Source of the DNA: Saccharina japonica
Lineage: Eukaryota > Sar > Phaeophyceae > Laminariales > Laminariaceae
Length of the DNA stretch: 64,000 nucleotides
Reading direction: 5' to 3'
Assembly (NCBI GenBank): GCA_008828725.1
Contig: MEHQ01000781.1
Location: forward strand, 393,680-457,679
Part shown: piece after piece, positions 23,801-32,867 of the stretch
Position numbering within the stretch: position 1 is the stretch's first letter
Layout of the letters: each line of letters opens with the position of its first letter
Notes under the pieces: model-generated
Told to the model about the DNA's origin: nothing
The model's input: the letters and a program-made list of their open reading frames with translations, nothing else
The model's database searches: none
Translations under genes and position numbers: made by a program

Positions 23801-26800
23801 GGGCTGTTCTGCTGCACAAGACAAAGCGTTCGAGTTTCGAGTACGAGGACTGCGAAAATGGGATCCAACGTCACGGGCAACGTGGCCGGCAACATCATGG
23901 ACGCCAAGAGGAGGTGTGTCGTGAGGGAAGGCGAGTCTAGGCCGGTCGAGGATACGAGAAATGCAGGAGGACAAGATCATACAACAGCGGCGTCGCCGTG
24001 CCTGTCGAGAACAAGAATAAGCGGCGCAATTAACGACGAGAAGCGAGTCGATCAAGTTCGACGACGACTGGGCAGCGGATTTCCAGCCTGAGAGCGCATT
24101 AATCCCCGGAGCAAGGAGGATTACTTATTGGGATTGCTGGAGCAATATCATTGCCTGGGATCGCCATCATCATCATCATCATATCGTCGTGTGGACCGCT
24201 GGAGCTTCGTGTCGCGCAGGGTCGTTCATCGTCGGATGGAAGGAACGCCGTCGTCGGAATCGCGGCATAATTATAGTGGGATCGTCGGAGAAAAGTCCTC
24301 TGGGATCGGGCCACAGTAATACTACACTATCATCTACAACAACAGGAGCCGCCGGGGTACTATCACCGCCAGGAGCTGCCTAAACGCGGGGTCGTCGGGA
24401 AGACGTTTCCGGGACTGCTGCAAACATAAGCCTGTGGGATTGCCGAAAAGACAACTTTCGGAATCGCTACAACACTACTGTTCAATGGGACTGCCAGAGC
24501 TTCCGGAGTCACCGCAATAATAGTATCATCGTGGGGTCGCCGGAGTGTCTTTCGGGATCGGTCCACAGCATCATCAAATATTTTGGGATCACCGGGGGAG
24601 AACGTCTTCTGGGATTACCGCATCATCGTCGATTCAGGGCTGCTGGAATATCGCTTCTGGAGTCGCTCGACATCATCATCAATTTAGGGCTACCGGAATA
24701 TCGCTTCTGGAGTCACTGAACATCATCATCATCGGTTGGGGCTGCTGGGACATCGTCATCTGGAGCCGCTGCACCATCACCATCTGGACCGCCGGGAGGA
24801 GGACATCTTCATCGCCTGGGGTCGTACCAGCTTGATGGCAAGATTTGTTTTATAGCAGTGCCACACGTCTTCTTTGTATGGGGCGGGCAGAAACGTCGTA
24901 GCCTGTTAGTAGTTAAGTTTCTTGGTCAACAAATTGATCATTGAACTATTGTTTTTCGCTTGAGATGCAGTTGAGAATTTTTACAGTAATACATTTTGCC
25001 TCTCTTTGACACAAGCCTGTTTTCAACTGTTCATCCACCCTTTGGGCAGTACAATACCATGGCAGTATGGAGTGTGTTTCAGAAGCAAAAGTGTGATAGC
25101 TAAGACTGCTGTCGGACTGGTATCCTTTCAAAAGTAAATTATACGGCCGATAACGGTGTCGTAGTATTAAGCGTACGGAGTAATATCGTATCGAGTATGT
25201 CTGTCTGGTATATGTATAGTTAGACCCGCGCGGGTTCTGAGGCTTGTCTGTGGATGTATACGGTTTGTACGCTTGCCCTTGCTGCAAACCTGTCACAACA
25301 TTATGCCTTTACGTTGCCAGGTTACGCGTAGTAGTTGTTGTGTTAGCTGTAGAAGGATTGATCACCCGTCGCAAGCGAAGCAGGAACGGTTGATGTTGTT
25401 GCGGCACGGCAAAGGAGTAATGAACCTTTGTTGCGACGTATCAACGGAAAACCACACGTAAATATGCAGACAAGTAAAGTACACGAAGTAACAACAGTGG
25501 GAGTTGTCGAGATAACAACTTTATGGTAAATATGCTACCGTATATATATGACGTACGTAGTCAGTACTACCGTATATATATGACGTACGTAGTCAGTAGG
25601 CAGTTGCCGCAAGTATCTCGCACGAGTATACGTTACGTTAGACCAAGTTGACTGAGTAACCAGTTTCGATGGCTAACAGTAGTGATTAGACTTTGTTACT
25701 GACGTCGAGGGATCGTGTTGATGTAGGTACTATGCTACAGCAGCAGTAACCAGTAGCCTACTAAGTCGCTGATCGGGAACAATGTCGTATCATAGTAGCA
25801 GGTATAATAGTAGGTGTACGTACCAGCCTATCTATCTAACCTAGAAGCATGGAGTGCTATTGAAGTAAGGGTGTACTTAGTCATGTACGTACGAATAGTA
25901 CTTGGTATCAGTACAGCCATGGATATGCGGCGACATACCAATAGGAACGTTCTACGAAAATATGCGGGGTATCTAGACACTGTTCGTAGCATTCTTGAGA
26001 ACAGTACGTAGTGCGTGGAACGGTCACGAGTAAGCATCCAAGGAACGTTGCTGTGGGTCGGTGAGTACAACCACCCGATAGAGTACATCTAGCCGTAGAG
26101 CCGAGCGTGTCAAGGCTAGTTGCGTCCACCTAGCTCACAACCCATCTTCTCAGCTTTGTCTGACCTTTTCTTTCAACTAATATTGGCCCAGAGAGAGCCT
26201 TCTTTGTAACATCATACGTTTCTTCTGAGAGAAGCTAACGAGCGCGCCTAACGGCGGCTCGCGCCAAGCCTCTGGACTAGCACGTCCACCACAATGCCAT
26301 AAGGGGACACTGTCACCCAACAAGATACAGCAGTAGTACCACGGGGTGGTCTTGCAAAGGGTATGTACACCACTGATATGTGACTGTCGCCACCGATGCC
26401 GTGGCTGATCTGTCTCCATATCGGAACGCTTCTTTCTTTCTCTCTTTATTTGGCAGGCCGCGGCGCACACCGGGGTAGCGGTTGTGACGGTGGACATTCA
26501 CGGCGATCTGGTCTGCGGAGGGGGCTCCGACGGCAGCTGCACCGTGTGGAGTCTTCGGACGTGCCGAGAAAAGGCGCGACTGACCGGCCACCAGCAAAAG
26601 GTGCAGATGAAACTGCCGTCTCTTGGAAAACCAAGATTTTTCTTATAAGCGTATTTGCCGTTGAGCTAGCGGACATACCTGGTAGGCGTTACTTTGTTGG
26701 TTGGAGCGAAGTTTTGGCTCGGACGGGTATTTCAAGCACAACATATAGTTCATAAACGCATCATGACAACACAACTCAAAGAAAAAAAAACGTGAACACA

Positions 26801-29800
26801 CACAGAGCAAAATCATGCACACACGACACAAAATGATGGAGACACTGCTGTGGTTTACCCCGTCCTCGCTGTCTTTCCCGATAAGAATACTTACTATGCC
26901 GTTATTGACGTTGCGCATGGCGCGCTGTTGCGGTTGCCGCAAACGGGTGCGCTTGTTCCCCGCGTCTTTTTTATCGTTCGTGTACAACGTTCTCGTTTTG
27001 ACCCCTGGTAGTTGAAGAATGACAAACCAATAGAAGTGGTATAGTAGGCAACTAAACCACGAGAGTTTAGAGCTCTTGATCGAAAAACAGAGCCATTGAA
27101 GGCAAGCAGTGCTTGATGTGCGATGCCCCCTAAGACGCAGTCGTCGTTCATCATCATACGGTATGATAGACACGTGCGACGATAAGGCATACCTTACAGC
27201 TTATAGCCCTTTTGTGTGTTTTGAGGCAATAGTTTAACATTTGTGTCTCACGGGGAGGCTTTAACTACTGTAGTAAGGAACTACCCAATAAGCCATATGC
27301 CCAATAGACGTATGCCCTAGAACGCATGGCTTATCGTTGAAATGCCATTTCTGTTTTACAAAAAAAATCGATACATACCTACGCCATGGTTGTAAACTTT
27401 TCATGGGGTTGCGCTTTTTTTTTCTTCTCAAAGTCAGGTTTGGGGTGAAGTATAGAGGTCCTCGAGTGAGTATCACGACCTCAGAAAATGAACGTTCCAC
27501 CCCTACCATGCCAAGCCTCCATATTAGTAGTGATCTATCTAGTTATCTATTTAGTGCATCTACCTACTGTACGGCTAAACCAAAAACAAAGAAGTCCTGC
27601 GTTCGACGCATATCGTTGCCTGACAGCTTTGAATTAGCTCGTACACCCGAAAAGAGATACTATACTGTACCGGTAAAAAGGTAAAGTTTATTTGTGTCCC
27701 ACGGTGTACATGTTTCAGCACGAAGCGAGGCCAGTATTGCTCGGCGTCAGCACAGCACTCATACCGACAGGTACGGAATCCCTGCAATGAAAATTGGTAC
27801 CTGGTACATAGGTACCAGCAAGCGCCATTGTTGATTTGCTTTATTAGTTTTTTTTAATATTCTTTATGTTTTTCTTTTCGCGTTTTCTCTTCTTTCTTTT
27901 TCACTTTTTTCTCTCTTTCATGCACCTGGATTGCTAGCAGGGTAGGTCTTGCCTGTCGTATTTGGCATTGCATTGTCTGCTCTGTTTACTGCACTGCAGC
28001 GTAGTATCGCTGTGTCGTAGTTTTGTGACCACATAACTGGTACCTCTCTAGGATGAAGAATCGGCACGGACACTGAGTGTGCTGGATGTCGACGGGTAGA
28101 AAGGAAGGTTTAATGTGAAGAACACACACACACCGTTTGCGGGGAGCCCTCAGTACCGCTTTAGTGGATTTAGCGATACACCACTATAATATGCCTCCGA
28201 GGTGCGGTCGTCTTGATGGCATGTGTGTTGAAGTTGCATGGCATGTACTTGTAAAACAAACAACGATGCTGCAGTTCACGACGCTGTCGTCGGGCAACCT
28301 ACAGTAGGAGTGTGGCTATCGTAAAATAGCTATATGAAAAGGAGCTTGAATTGCAGCACATGTTGTCGGCACAGAACAACCGCGAAAAGCCTTCGTAGCT
28401 GCGCCATTAATTGCCTCGGGTACCATATCACTGGCTCAGCTTGCACGAAGTACGTGCTTCTTTGCCAAACGGAGTCGTAAAATGAACGTGTGGTGTGCTG
28501 TTACCTTGGTAAGTTTGGGGAACAATTTTCGACGGCGCTCTTTTTTTGTATGTGCTGCCAGTCCTGCCCCACATCATGGTGCAACGTAAAGGGTACGAGC
28601 AGCGTGATGCACACAACTCAGGAAGTTATTTGTCGTGATAACGGTGAGTGCGGCGTTGTGCGCCCTACCCGTCTCAGGTGTGCGCGGTGGCTTTTTGCTG
28701 CTCGGGGCAACGGATCGTGACTGGCAGCCAAGACTGCTCTATCAAGGTAGGCTAGAATCACCAATTGCCGAGACTGCCAGACCATGCCGTGCCTACCCTT
28801 GTTGTGATCCGTGCTTGCGCTTGCTATGACGAAACCGTGTCTACTTGGTGATAGCTACCTACTCGGGATATTATACGTGGGTTGGTATTGCGGTGCCGGT
28901 GGAGACGGTATCAGTGCGTTCGGAGACAGACCGGTCGTCGGAACCAGGGTTTCCCGCTTTTTTCCTATCACACACACTTCTTGGGGACTACTGCATCAAC
29001 ATATTTAGACGTGCGTCGCGCAACCGCCGTGGGCTTCGGCAAGCGCCGCTCACCGCTCGCCACCCCATTCCACGCAAAGTAACGCGTCAATCTGCCGCAA
29101 CAACCTCTCAGGACATCCCGCAGCGCATGGTAACTGTAGCTCACGAAACAAGGTGACAATGTGATGTATGGTGAACAACAACCAGGTGTGGGACCTGCAC
29201 CGTGGCCGCTGGGACGCCACAACGACCGCTATGCGCGCAACGTCCAAGTGCAACGCGATCGATGTCAGCCATAGCTGGAGAGACTCGGGTGGAAGCAACG
29301 CCGTGGTCGTATCTGGACACATGGATGGCGTCGTGCGGGTGAGAGCTTAGATTTATATTTCATTTTATTTTTTGACTCGGCGGAATGGTAAAACTAAAAG
29401 CTTAAAAGTGCTGCAACGCTCTCTTTGGCCCTCGGCACCAGCTGCCCTCCTATGCCTGCATCGTTGGGTTAGCCCTCCTGTGTCCGGATCGTTGGGGCTT
29501 GGCGGTACAGTAGCGTGATAATACTCTCCGGCTCGCTAGCATCGCGTGTCCTCATATTGCAAACAAGGCGTCGGAACGAGATGCCACCATGTTTGTTTCG
29601 TTGTTGTCAGTAGGCCAGGGTTGCCTTTTATTATTGCACGAGTTTTGCCGATGCCCGGTTGTGGTCCTCGATCGGCCCATCGTTGCCCCGCATGGTTACT
29701 GGGCGCAATCGGTGTTCTAGCATGCGGGGCTGTTCTAGGATGCTCTAGCCTTTGGAAACAAACGAAGTGCATATGTTTATGATAGCAGGTTTAGCAATTT

Positions 29801-32800
29801 TTTTTGTAGCAATGCATTCGATCGCAATATGGAAAAGTGAAGTACCATGTGCGCTCATTCATCCTTCACCAGAGCTATGCTTGTTGACCCCTCGTTTTTC
29901 GCACGCTGTGCCGCATTTTTTCGCGAGCAGTTGTGGGATATGAGATCCGGCAGCTGCGCACACCAGCTTCAAGGCCTCCACACAGGCCAGGTGGGACAAA
30001 AACGAGTCCCCTCATACCCCGTAGCATGTGCATATACCCTGCCGGTAGAAGTGCTCGAAACCCAAAAATGTATGCGGAATCATGTGCGTAGTTTTTTTTT
30101 TCTCCTATTTGCACCTCAGGGCGTATGCACCAGTCGCCAATCGTCCCGTTCAACGGCTCGTGTGGTTGCGAGGGTGTGGTTGATCGAGTAATCGATGGGC
30201 CCGAAGAGTTATTTGGAAAAGATTTCCCCCAAAAAAATGCGCCGTGCCGGGGGTACCGGAGACGCTGGCGCCGCTAAATTTCTACTTTTTTGCCTGATAC
30301 GAGACACACAACACTGCTGGGTATTCTAGATTTTGTTGGGTGGGGAGGGGGGGGTGTACTCATGTCATGCATGGCCGTAGTCGTATGACAATAGATCCTC
30401 GCATCCCTACAATGCCGGCATGGAGCACGTCGGGTTTTCACCGACCAGGAAGGTATTGCTTGCACCAACCGCGAAGCGTCGTGAGGTGTTGGGCGAGTCG
30501 CATGGTAGGGAGGAGAGGGGATGTACTCATGCCATGCATGGCCGCAGTCGTATGGCCATAGACCCTCGCATCCCTACAATGCCGGGACGGAGCGCGTTGG
30601 GTTTTCACCAACCAGGCAGACATTGCTTGCACCAAGCGCGAAACGCCATGAGGTATTGGGCGAGTCGCATGGAGGGTGAGCTGCATCCTGCTAAGAACCG
30701 CCTCTGAGGCGGACTTGCATATGGACGACAGCTTCAATGAGTTAATTTAATTTCTGGTGTGGCCACTTCCGGAGACAGCAATGGGTTTTACTATGTAACT
30801 GCCTCACGGACGCCTTACCTTATTAACACTACGTGATACGACCATTCCCCTTGTGGGGAACAAAGGTTCTCCACCCCGCACAAATGATCTACTCGACCGC
30901 CAGCTTTGGTGACCGCCAAAAAAAAATAACAAAAAAAACGGCACCCTGGTTGTCTAGCTCACGCAGCGAGTGGCGTGTTTTACAGCGTCGTTGCCAACCG
31001 ACGCCAACCCAACCTATAAATATTTCATATATTTATAGGGGGGGGGGGGGGCGTACTCATTTGTTGCTTGCCTTAGTCATTTGACCATTGACCACGCATC
31101 CCTTTCGAGACGCCCATAGAGGGGGGGGTATTTAATGTGCGCGGGATCACTGGCCTCCTCGGGCCCCCGTCGCGGTTATGTTTTAACAAGACAACAGGCG
31201 ACACCAAGGAATCGGTTTCAAGTGCGAAACACACATACATTTTCTGTATCCAACAACTAGGCACTGCCGCGCAGTACTGTTTGAGACAGAGCTGCATCGG
31301 TCTTATCTTACCTCGCAGGTGACGTCCGTCAAGTTCGCACCCGGCAGAGGAAACCTCCTCCTCACCAACTCGAGGGACAACACGCTTAAGGTGGGCCAAT
31401 GCTAGCAAATGCTCCGGCCTGCTCTCTTTCCGCTCCCGCCTGTTACGAGTATCGGGCTGAACAACACTATAGAGCGATAAGGCACGGTGGAATGCGTTGT
31501 GTGCTTCCCGTCCCCTTACATGTCCGTGCTCCGTAGGTAAACCCCGAAAATTCTGACCAGTGCGGCCTTTAGAACAGCGCAATGACAGGCGTGGTGCAAG
31601 TTTCCGTTATACAGTCGTGCGCGGGTTTTTTTTTAATCATTCGGAGTGTCATGGCCTGCGGTACGGGGTGCTCCCGGCGCTGCCCTAAACGATGCGATTG
31701 GCGGTTATCGCTTGCAGCGTGTGAAGAGTCGCGACTTATCGGGGGTGTGTGTACTGTGGCCGCGAACGTAACCATAGTTGCCGTGCCGACAGCATAGGAC
31801 ATAGTTGCAGTTTCTTTCGTGTCACAGCCGAAATTGAACACGAAACCCACGTCACTCGCCAAAAACACGATCCTCCTGAGCAACAACGAAAACAAACATG
31901 TTTGCCGGCAAACGCCTCAAAAGCTTTCGCACTTTGTTTTAACAGTTCAGGTCGATTTTTTGTTTTCTTAAAACGTTTTAGATGCTACGAAGAGTATCGT
32001 TTTGAAGCATTTCGATGGTTTTTCTTTACCTGCCACGCGTGCCCGCAATATTTTACGCACGGTGGTAAAACGCAACTATTTCACACCTGGGACATATCAT
32101 ACAGATCATACAGAACATACAGATAATTCCCCCTTGATGACCTAGGTCTTCAAGACAGAGCTATTTCCGATCCTGTATGATCTAGCTCATTTTGCAGGGT
32201 GGCACCGTATAATCCTCATAATCTAGTGCACGCTTCCTGGGTTGGATCTGTACTATGTATGCCGATCCTGCACAATCTCTCACACCTGCAGGTGAGGACC
32301 TAGATGAACTTGATGATCTACTGTACAGTAAACAGAGAGATAGTTAGATAGATATACAGAGAGATAGATAGATAGATAAACAGACAGCTAGATATATATA
32401 GATAGATAGATAGATAGATAGATAGATCCTTCGTAGATAAATAAATAGATAGATACTGTAGATAGATATATCATTATCTGTCCGAGGTGCGAACCTATTT
32501 GCAAGACCCCCCCCCCCCTCCACCCGCGCCTCGCTTCCTTTCCCAGCTTATCGATGCGCGCATGTACAAGGTCGTCACGAGTCTAAGTCACCGCAACTTC
32601 CGCACAGCCACTAGCTTCTCTCGCGCCTGCCTCAGTCCTTCCGCCACCCACGCCGCTGCGGCTTCGGCAAACGGCAATGTGTACGTGTGGGACATCGCTC
32701 GTAGTACCTCTGGGGCCGGCACGGCGTCAGAAATGGCGGCGGCGGAAGCATCAGCGGTGGTTTTAGAGACGCACGGGGCGGCAGCTACGGGGTGTGACTG

Positions 32801-32867
32801 GTGTCTCAACATGCCGTGCACCCTTGGGTCGTGCGATGCCGGTGGCGGGCTGAGGGTGTGGGGATAA
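11701..32867 (+). CDS. ATG16: Autophagy-related protein 16 (ATG16), 13 exons
   Basis: ATG16 binds the ATG12-ATG5 conjugate and positions it on the forming autophagosome, where the complex acts as the E3-like enzyme for ATG8 lipidation. Exons: 11701-11865, 16211-16309, 17162-17265, 17856-17959, 18193-18310, 18694-18813, 21565-21865, 26457-26600, 28678-28746, 29186-29338, 29931-29990, 31319-31390 and 32547-32867. All introns start GT, end AG and keep frame, giving 609 residues, close to human ATG16L1 (607). Layout: basic helix for ATG5 binding (about 5-45), coiled coil (about 56-235), Gly/Ser linker, then seven WD40 blades (about 290-609) in the order of animal ATG16L1. Start chosen at the first ATG in frame with the helix; stop is TAA. 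Yeast Atg16 lacks the propeller, so this is the long animal/plant type. Coding is only about 9% of the 21.2-kb span. Exon ends are by inspection; exon 2 and exon 3 borders are the least certain. Confidence 0.9.
12510..12830 (+). mobile_element. tRNA-derived SINE, copy 1 (in ATG16 intron 1)
   Basis: Begins GGTCGCCCCGGTGGTCTA, a tRNA-like 5' end with a decayed A box, followed by a good B box (GGGGTTCGAGTCTCC) near 12,567. Then comes a body of about 230 bases (TTCTCAAATGACACC, TATAGCGTGGGTA, CTTAGTGACCCCAGATCTGAGT) and an A-rich tail. The same sequence occurs in reverse at 50,050-50,383. A possible imperfect target duplication, TACTCGTACAAA / TACTGTAACAAA, flanks it. Confidence 0.8.
13480..13985. 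mobile_element. 472-bp insertion with 17-bp target duplication
   Basis: The 17-mer ATCATGGTAGCACCAAA occurs at 13,480-13,496 and 13,969-13,985 and encloses 472 bases, the signature of target-primed insertion. Each end holds a copy of a tRNA-like segment (minus-strand reading: CCCTATAGCTCAACAGGTAA; B box GGGTTCGAATC near 13,875 in the right copy, followed on the minus strand by a T run). Between them lies the ATGAGTAC plus poly(C) tail segment shared with the LINE at 59,266. Confidence 0.75.
13555..13725 (+). repeat. Poly(C)-tailed LINE-type 3' segment
   Basis: From AAGATTAGCAAAAGG to CAACAAATGAGTACG and a C run at 13,714-13,725. It matches 59,266-59,432, the 3' end of the LINE, nearly throughout. 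Another truncated copy is at 31,038-31,112 on the minus strand. Confidence 0.85.
14339..14495 (+). repeat. Dispersed repeat, copy 1
   Basis: GTTCCCCTCCGGGTTGTGGTTGACTTGAAA, then a region around GAGGTTCGA-ACGATG and GGACGTGAAAATGCGGTCACGAT. A diverged copy with the same order of blocks lies at 40,730-40,905. No known family recognised. Confidence 0.6.
15122..15330. repeat. GGGTC pentamer repeats in inverted arrangement
   Basis: GGGTCGGGTCGG-type units (15,148-15,195) are followed by the complementary CCCGACCCGACCC run (15,228-15,308), able to form a long hairpin. The flank CAGGGCTGCCACTGTTCACG resembles termini of hAT-type elements with similar subterminal repeats, but I found no matching right end or 8-bp duplication. 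Confidence 0.6.
16034..16115 (+). repeat. Small dispersed palindromic repeat, copy 1
   Basis: ATAGTAAATAGAACCTACGG to ATTTGGTCCCATTTACT. The more complete copy at 22,692-22,812 has GACCATAGTAAATAGGACC facing GGTCCTATTTACTA. Both lie in ATG16 introns. Confidence 0.6.
16211..18813 (+). other. ATG16: ATG16 exons 2-6: coiled-coil region
   Basis: Five short exons of 99-120 nt with phases 0-0-2-1-2 encode about 180 residues rich in Glu, Arg, Lys, Leu and Gln with heptad spacing. Examples are QDELQRLQ, LRLMKEVQLLQDQLKQ, LEDSNNLLESALASH, EREELMARLLRDKG and NDENAALRAEKQELAARI. This is the dimerising coiled coil between the ATG5 helix and the propeller. Exon 2 uses acceptor GACGCAG and donor CAA|GTGCAG. 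Exon 3 needs acceptor GTGGCAG at 17,161 to stay in phase. I found no further exon in the 4.3-kb first intron. Confidence 0.8.
16605..16680 (+). repeat. Dispersed repeat of about 75 bp (second of four copies)
   Basis: Shared order GAATCRGRACGGAGACTGGG, then GATGTC, GGGTAGAAA, GGTTTAATGTGAAGA, found at 10,355-10,440, 16,605-16,680, 28,057-28,130 and 43,830-43,900. The last two also share CTCTCTAGGA just before. No family recognised. Confidence 0.6.
19086..19165 (+). repeat. 11-bp tandem repeat CGTACCCGTTG
   Basis: About seven near-perfect copies in ATG16 intron 6. The first unit differs by one base. Confidence 0.9.
19270..20965. repeat. 0.9-kb tandem pair with internal inverted repeats
   Basis: Two diverged copies lie about 902 bases apart. 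Shared landmarks are GCATATCACC, CACATATTTGGTATCATAC, GTCAGGCGTTTCCGTA, TACTGAAACTAAGTAATTAC and CACAAAAGTCCAA. Within each copy the sequence around AGACCCTGAAATTTGG-ACACGTGTTT is repeated downstream in reverse complement (for example 20,612-20,670 against 20,829-20,895). No coding capacity. It occupies part of the 2.75-kb intron 6 of ATG16. Confidence 0.8.
21872..21915 (+). repeat. Remnant of the 30.3-kb repeat family at a splice donor
   Basis: GTGTCCTCATGTCGTGCACGG followed by CCGTAGTCATATGACCATAGA resembles 30,354-30,395 and 30,522-30,565. It begins within seven bases of the exon 7 donor of ATG16 (21,866). Confidence 0.6.
22176..22320 (+). repeat. TATAC pentanucleotide microsatellite
   Basis: Long run of TACTA/TATAC units in ATG16 intron 7, followed by ATACCAGGTACTGTACGTATACC. 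A separate TATACTATTAGTATAC palindrome cluster lies at 22,395-22,435. Confidence 0.9.
22692..22812 (+). repeat. Small dispersed palindromic repeat, copy 2
   Basis: GGACCATAGTAAATAGGACC opposite GGTCCTATTTACTAG, about 60 bases apart. Related to 16,034-16,115. Confidence 0.6.
22835..23441 (+). repeat. 5' LTR
   Basis: 607 bp, TGTTG...CAACA. Differs from the 3' LTR at about ten positions, mostly clustered in its last 210 bases. Confidence 0.92.
23442..23460 (+). other. Primer-binding site, half-tRNA(Met) type
   Basis: GGTTATGAGCCTCGGTGTG directly abuts the 5' LTR. Its reverse complement contains CTCATAA, the canonical anticodon loop of a methionine tRNA, with flanking stem bases. It does not begin with the TGG expected for pairing with a tRNA 3' CCA. 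Drosophila copia and relatives are known to prime from an internally cut tRNA(Met). Confidence 0.7.
24100..24840 (+). repeat. Degenerate CATCATC / GGGATCGCCGGAG repeats inside the LTR element
   Basis: Interior of the retrotransposon, built of imperfect units of 30-70 bases such as GGAATATCGCTTCTGGAGTC and ACATCATCATC. No family-specific protein in any frame. Confidence 0.6.
25529..25597 (+). repeat. 35-bp tandem duplication near the 3' LTR
   Basis: Two copies of TACCGTATATATATGACGTACGTAGTCAGTA. Contains the palindrome TACGTACGTA. Confidence 0.85.
25716..26322 (+). repeat. 3' LTR
   Basis: 607 bp, followed directly by the AGATA target duplication. The expected polypurine tract is weak (GAGGGATCG just upstream). 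Confidence 0.92.
27262..27440 (+). repeat. Dispersed repeat of about 180 bp, copy 1
   Basis: Blocks AAGGAACTACCCAATAA, GCATGGCTTATCG and a T-rich end recur in the same order at 33,035-33,180. The first lies in ATG16 intron 8, the second just downstream of the gene. Confidence 0.5.
30342..30745 (-). repeat. Poly(C)-tailed repeat family, two tandem copies
   Basis: Two copies 168 bases apart carry TGTACTCATGYCATGCATGG, a CCTACAATGCCGG block and GGGCGAGTCGCATGG. Read on the minus strand each ends ATGAGTACA followed by a C-rich run. A head-to-head relative at 53,035-53,403 carries the same blocks on the other strand, including GTTCTTAGTAGGATGCAGCT. Located in ATG16 intron 11. Confidence 0.75.
31038..31112 (-). 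repeat. Truncated LINE-type 3' tail with poly(C)
   Basis: On the minus strand: CGTCTCGAAAGGGATGCGTG, then CAAGCAACAAATGAGTACG and 14 C. This is a 5'-truncated version of the tail at 59,266-59,432. Confidence 0.8.
32335..32470 (+). repeat. GATA microsatellite
   Basis: Imperfect (GATA)n with AGAC and ATAT variants, ending about 75 bases before ATG16 exon 13. Confidence 0.9.

Larger units (their letters stand above)
22835..26322 (+). mobile_element. Non-autonomous LTR retrotransposon, 3.49 kb
   Basis: Two 607-bp direct repeats (22,835-23,441 and 25,716-26,322, about 98% identical by eye) begin TGTTG and end CAACA. The element is flanked by AGATA at 22,830-22,834 and 26,323-26,327, a 5-bp target duplication. 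A primer-binding site follows the left LTR without a gap. The 2,274-bp interior has no gag, protease, integrase or reverse transcriptase that I can recognise; its longest ORFs are 60-160 codons. It therefore depends on enzymes supplied elsewhere. It sits in the sense direction in ATG16 intron 7, and the high LTR identity suggests a fairly recent insertion. Strand follows from the primer site position. Confidence 0.92.
21565..32867 (+). other. ATG16: ATG16 exons 7-13: linker and WD40 propeller
   Basis: Exon 7 carries a Gly/Ser/Pro-rich linker, then blade 1 (AHSSGVNDVVF, DDSYVKVWD). Exon 8 gives blade 2 (GGGSDGSCTVWSL, TGHQQK). Exon 9 (VCAVAFCCSGQRIVTGSQD) and the start of exon 10 (VWDLHRG) form blade 3. 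Exon 10 end (VVSGHMDGVVR) and exon 11 (LWDMRSGSC) form blade 4. Exon 12 (VTSVKFAPG, NSRDNTLK) and the start of exon 13 (LIDARMYK) form blade 5. The rest of exon 13 (ASANGNVYVWDIA; CDWC to GGGLRVWG) gives blades 6 and 7. This order, including SGHxD then WD-RS and the L-ID junction, mirrors ATG16L1. All introns here are phase 0. Confidence 0.88.
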
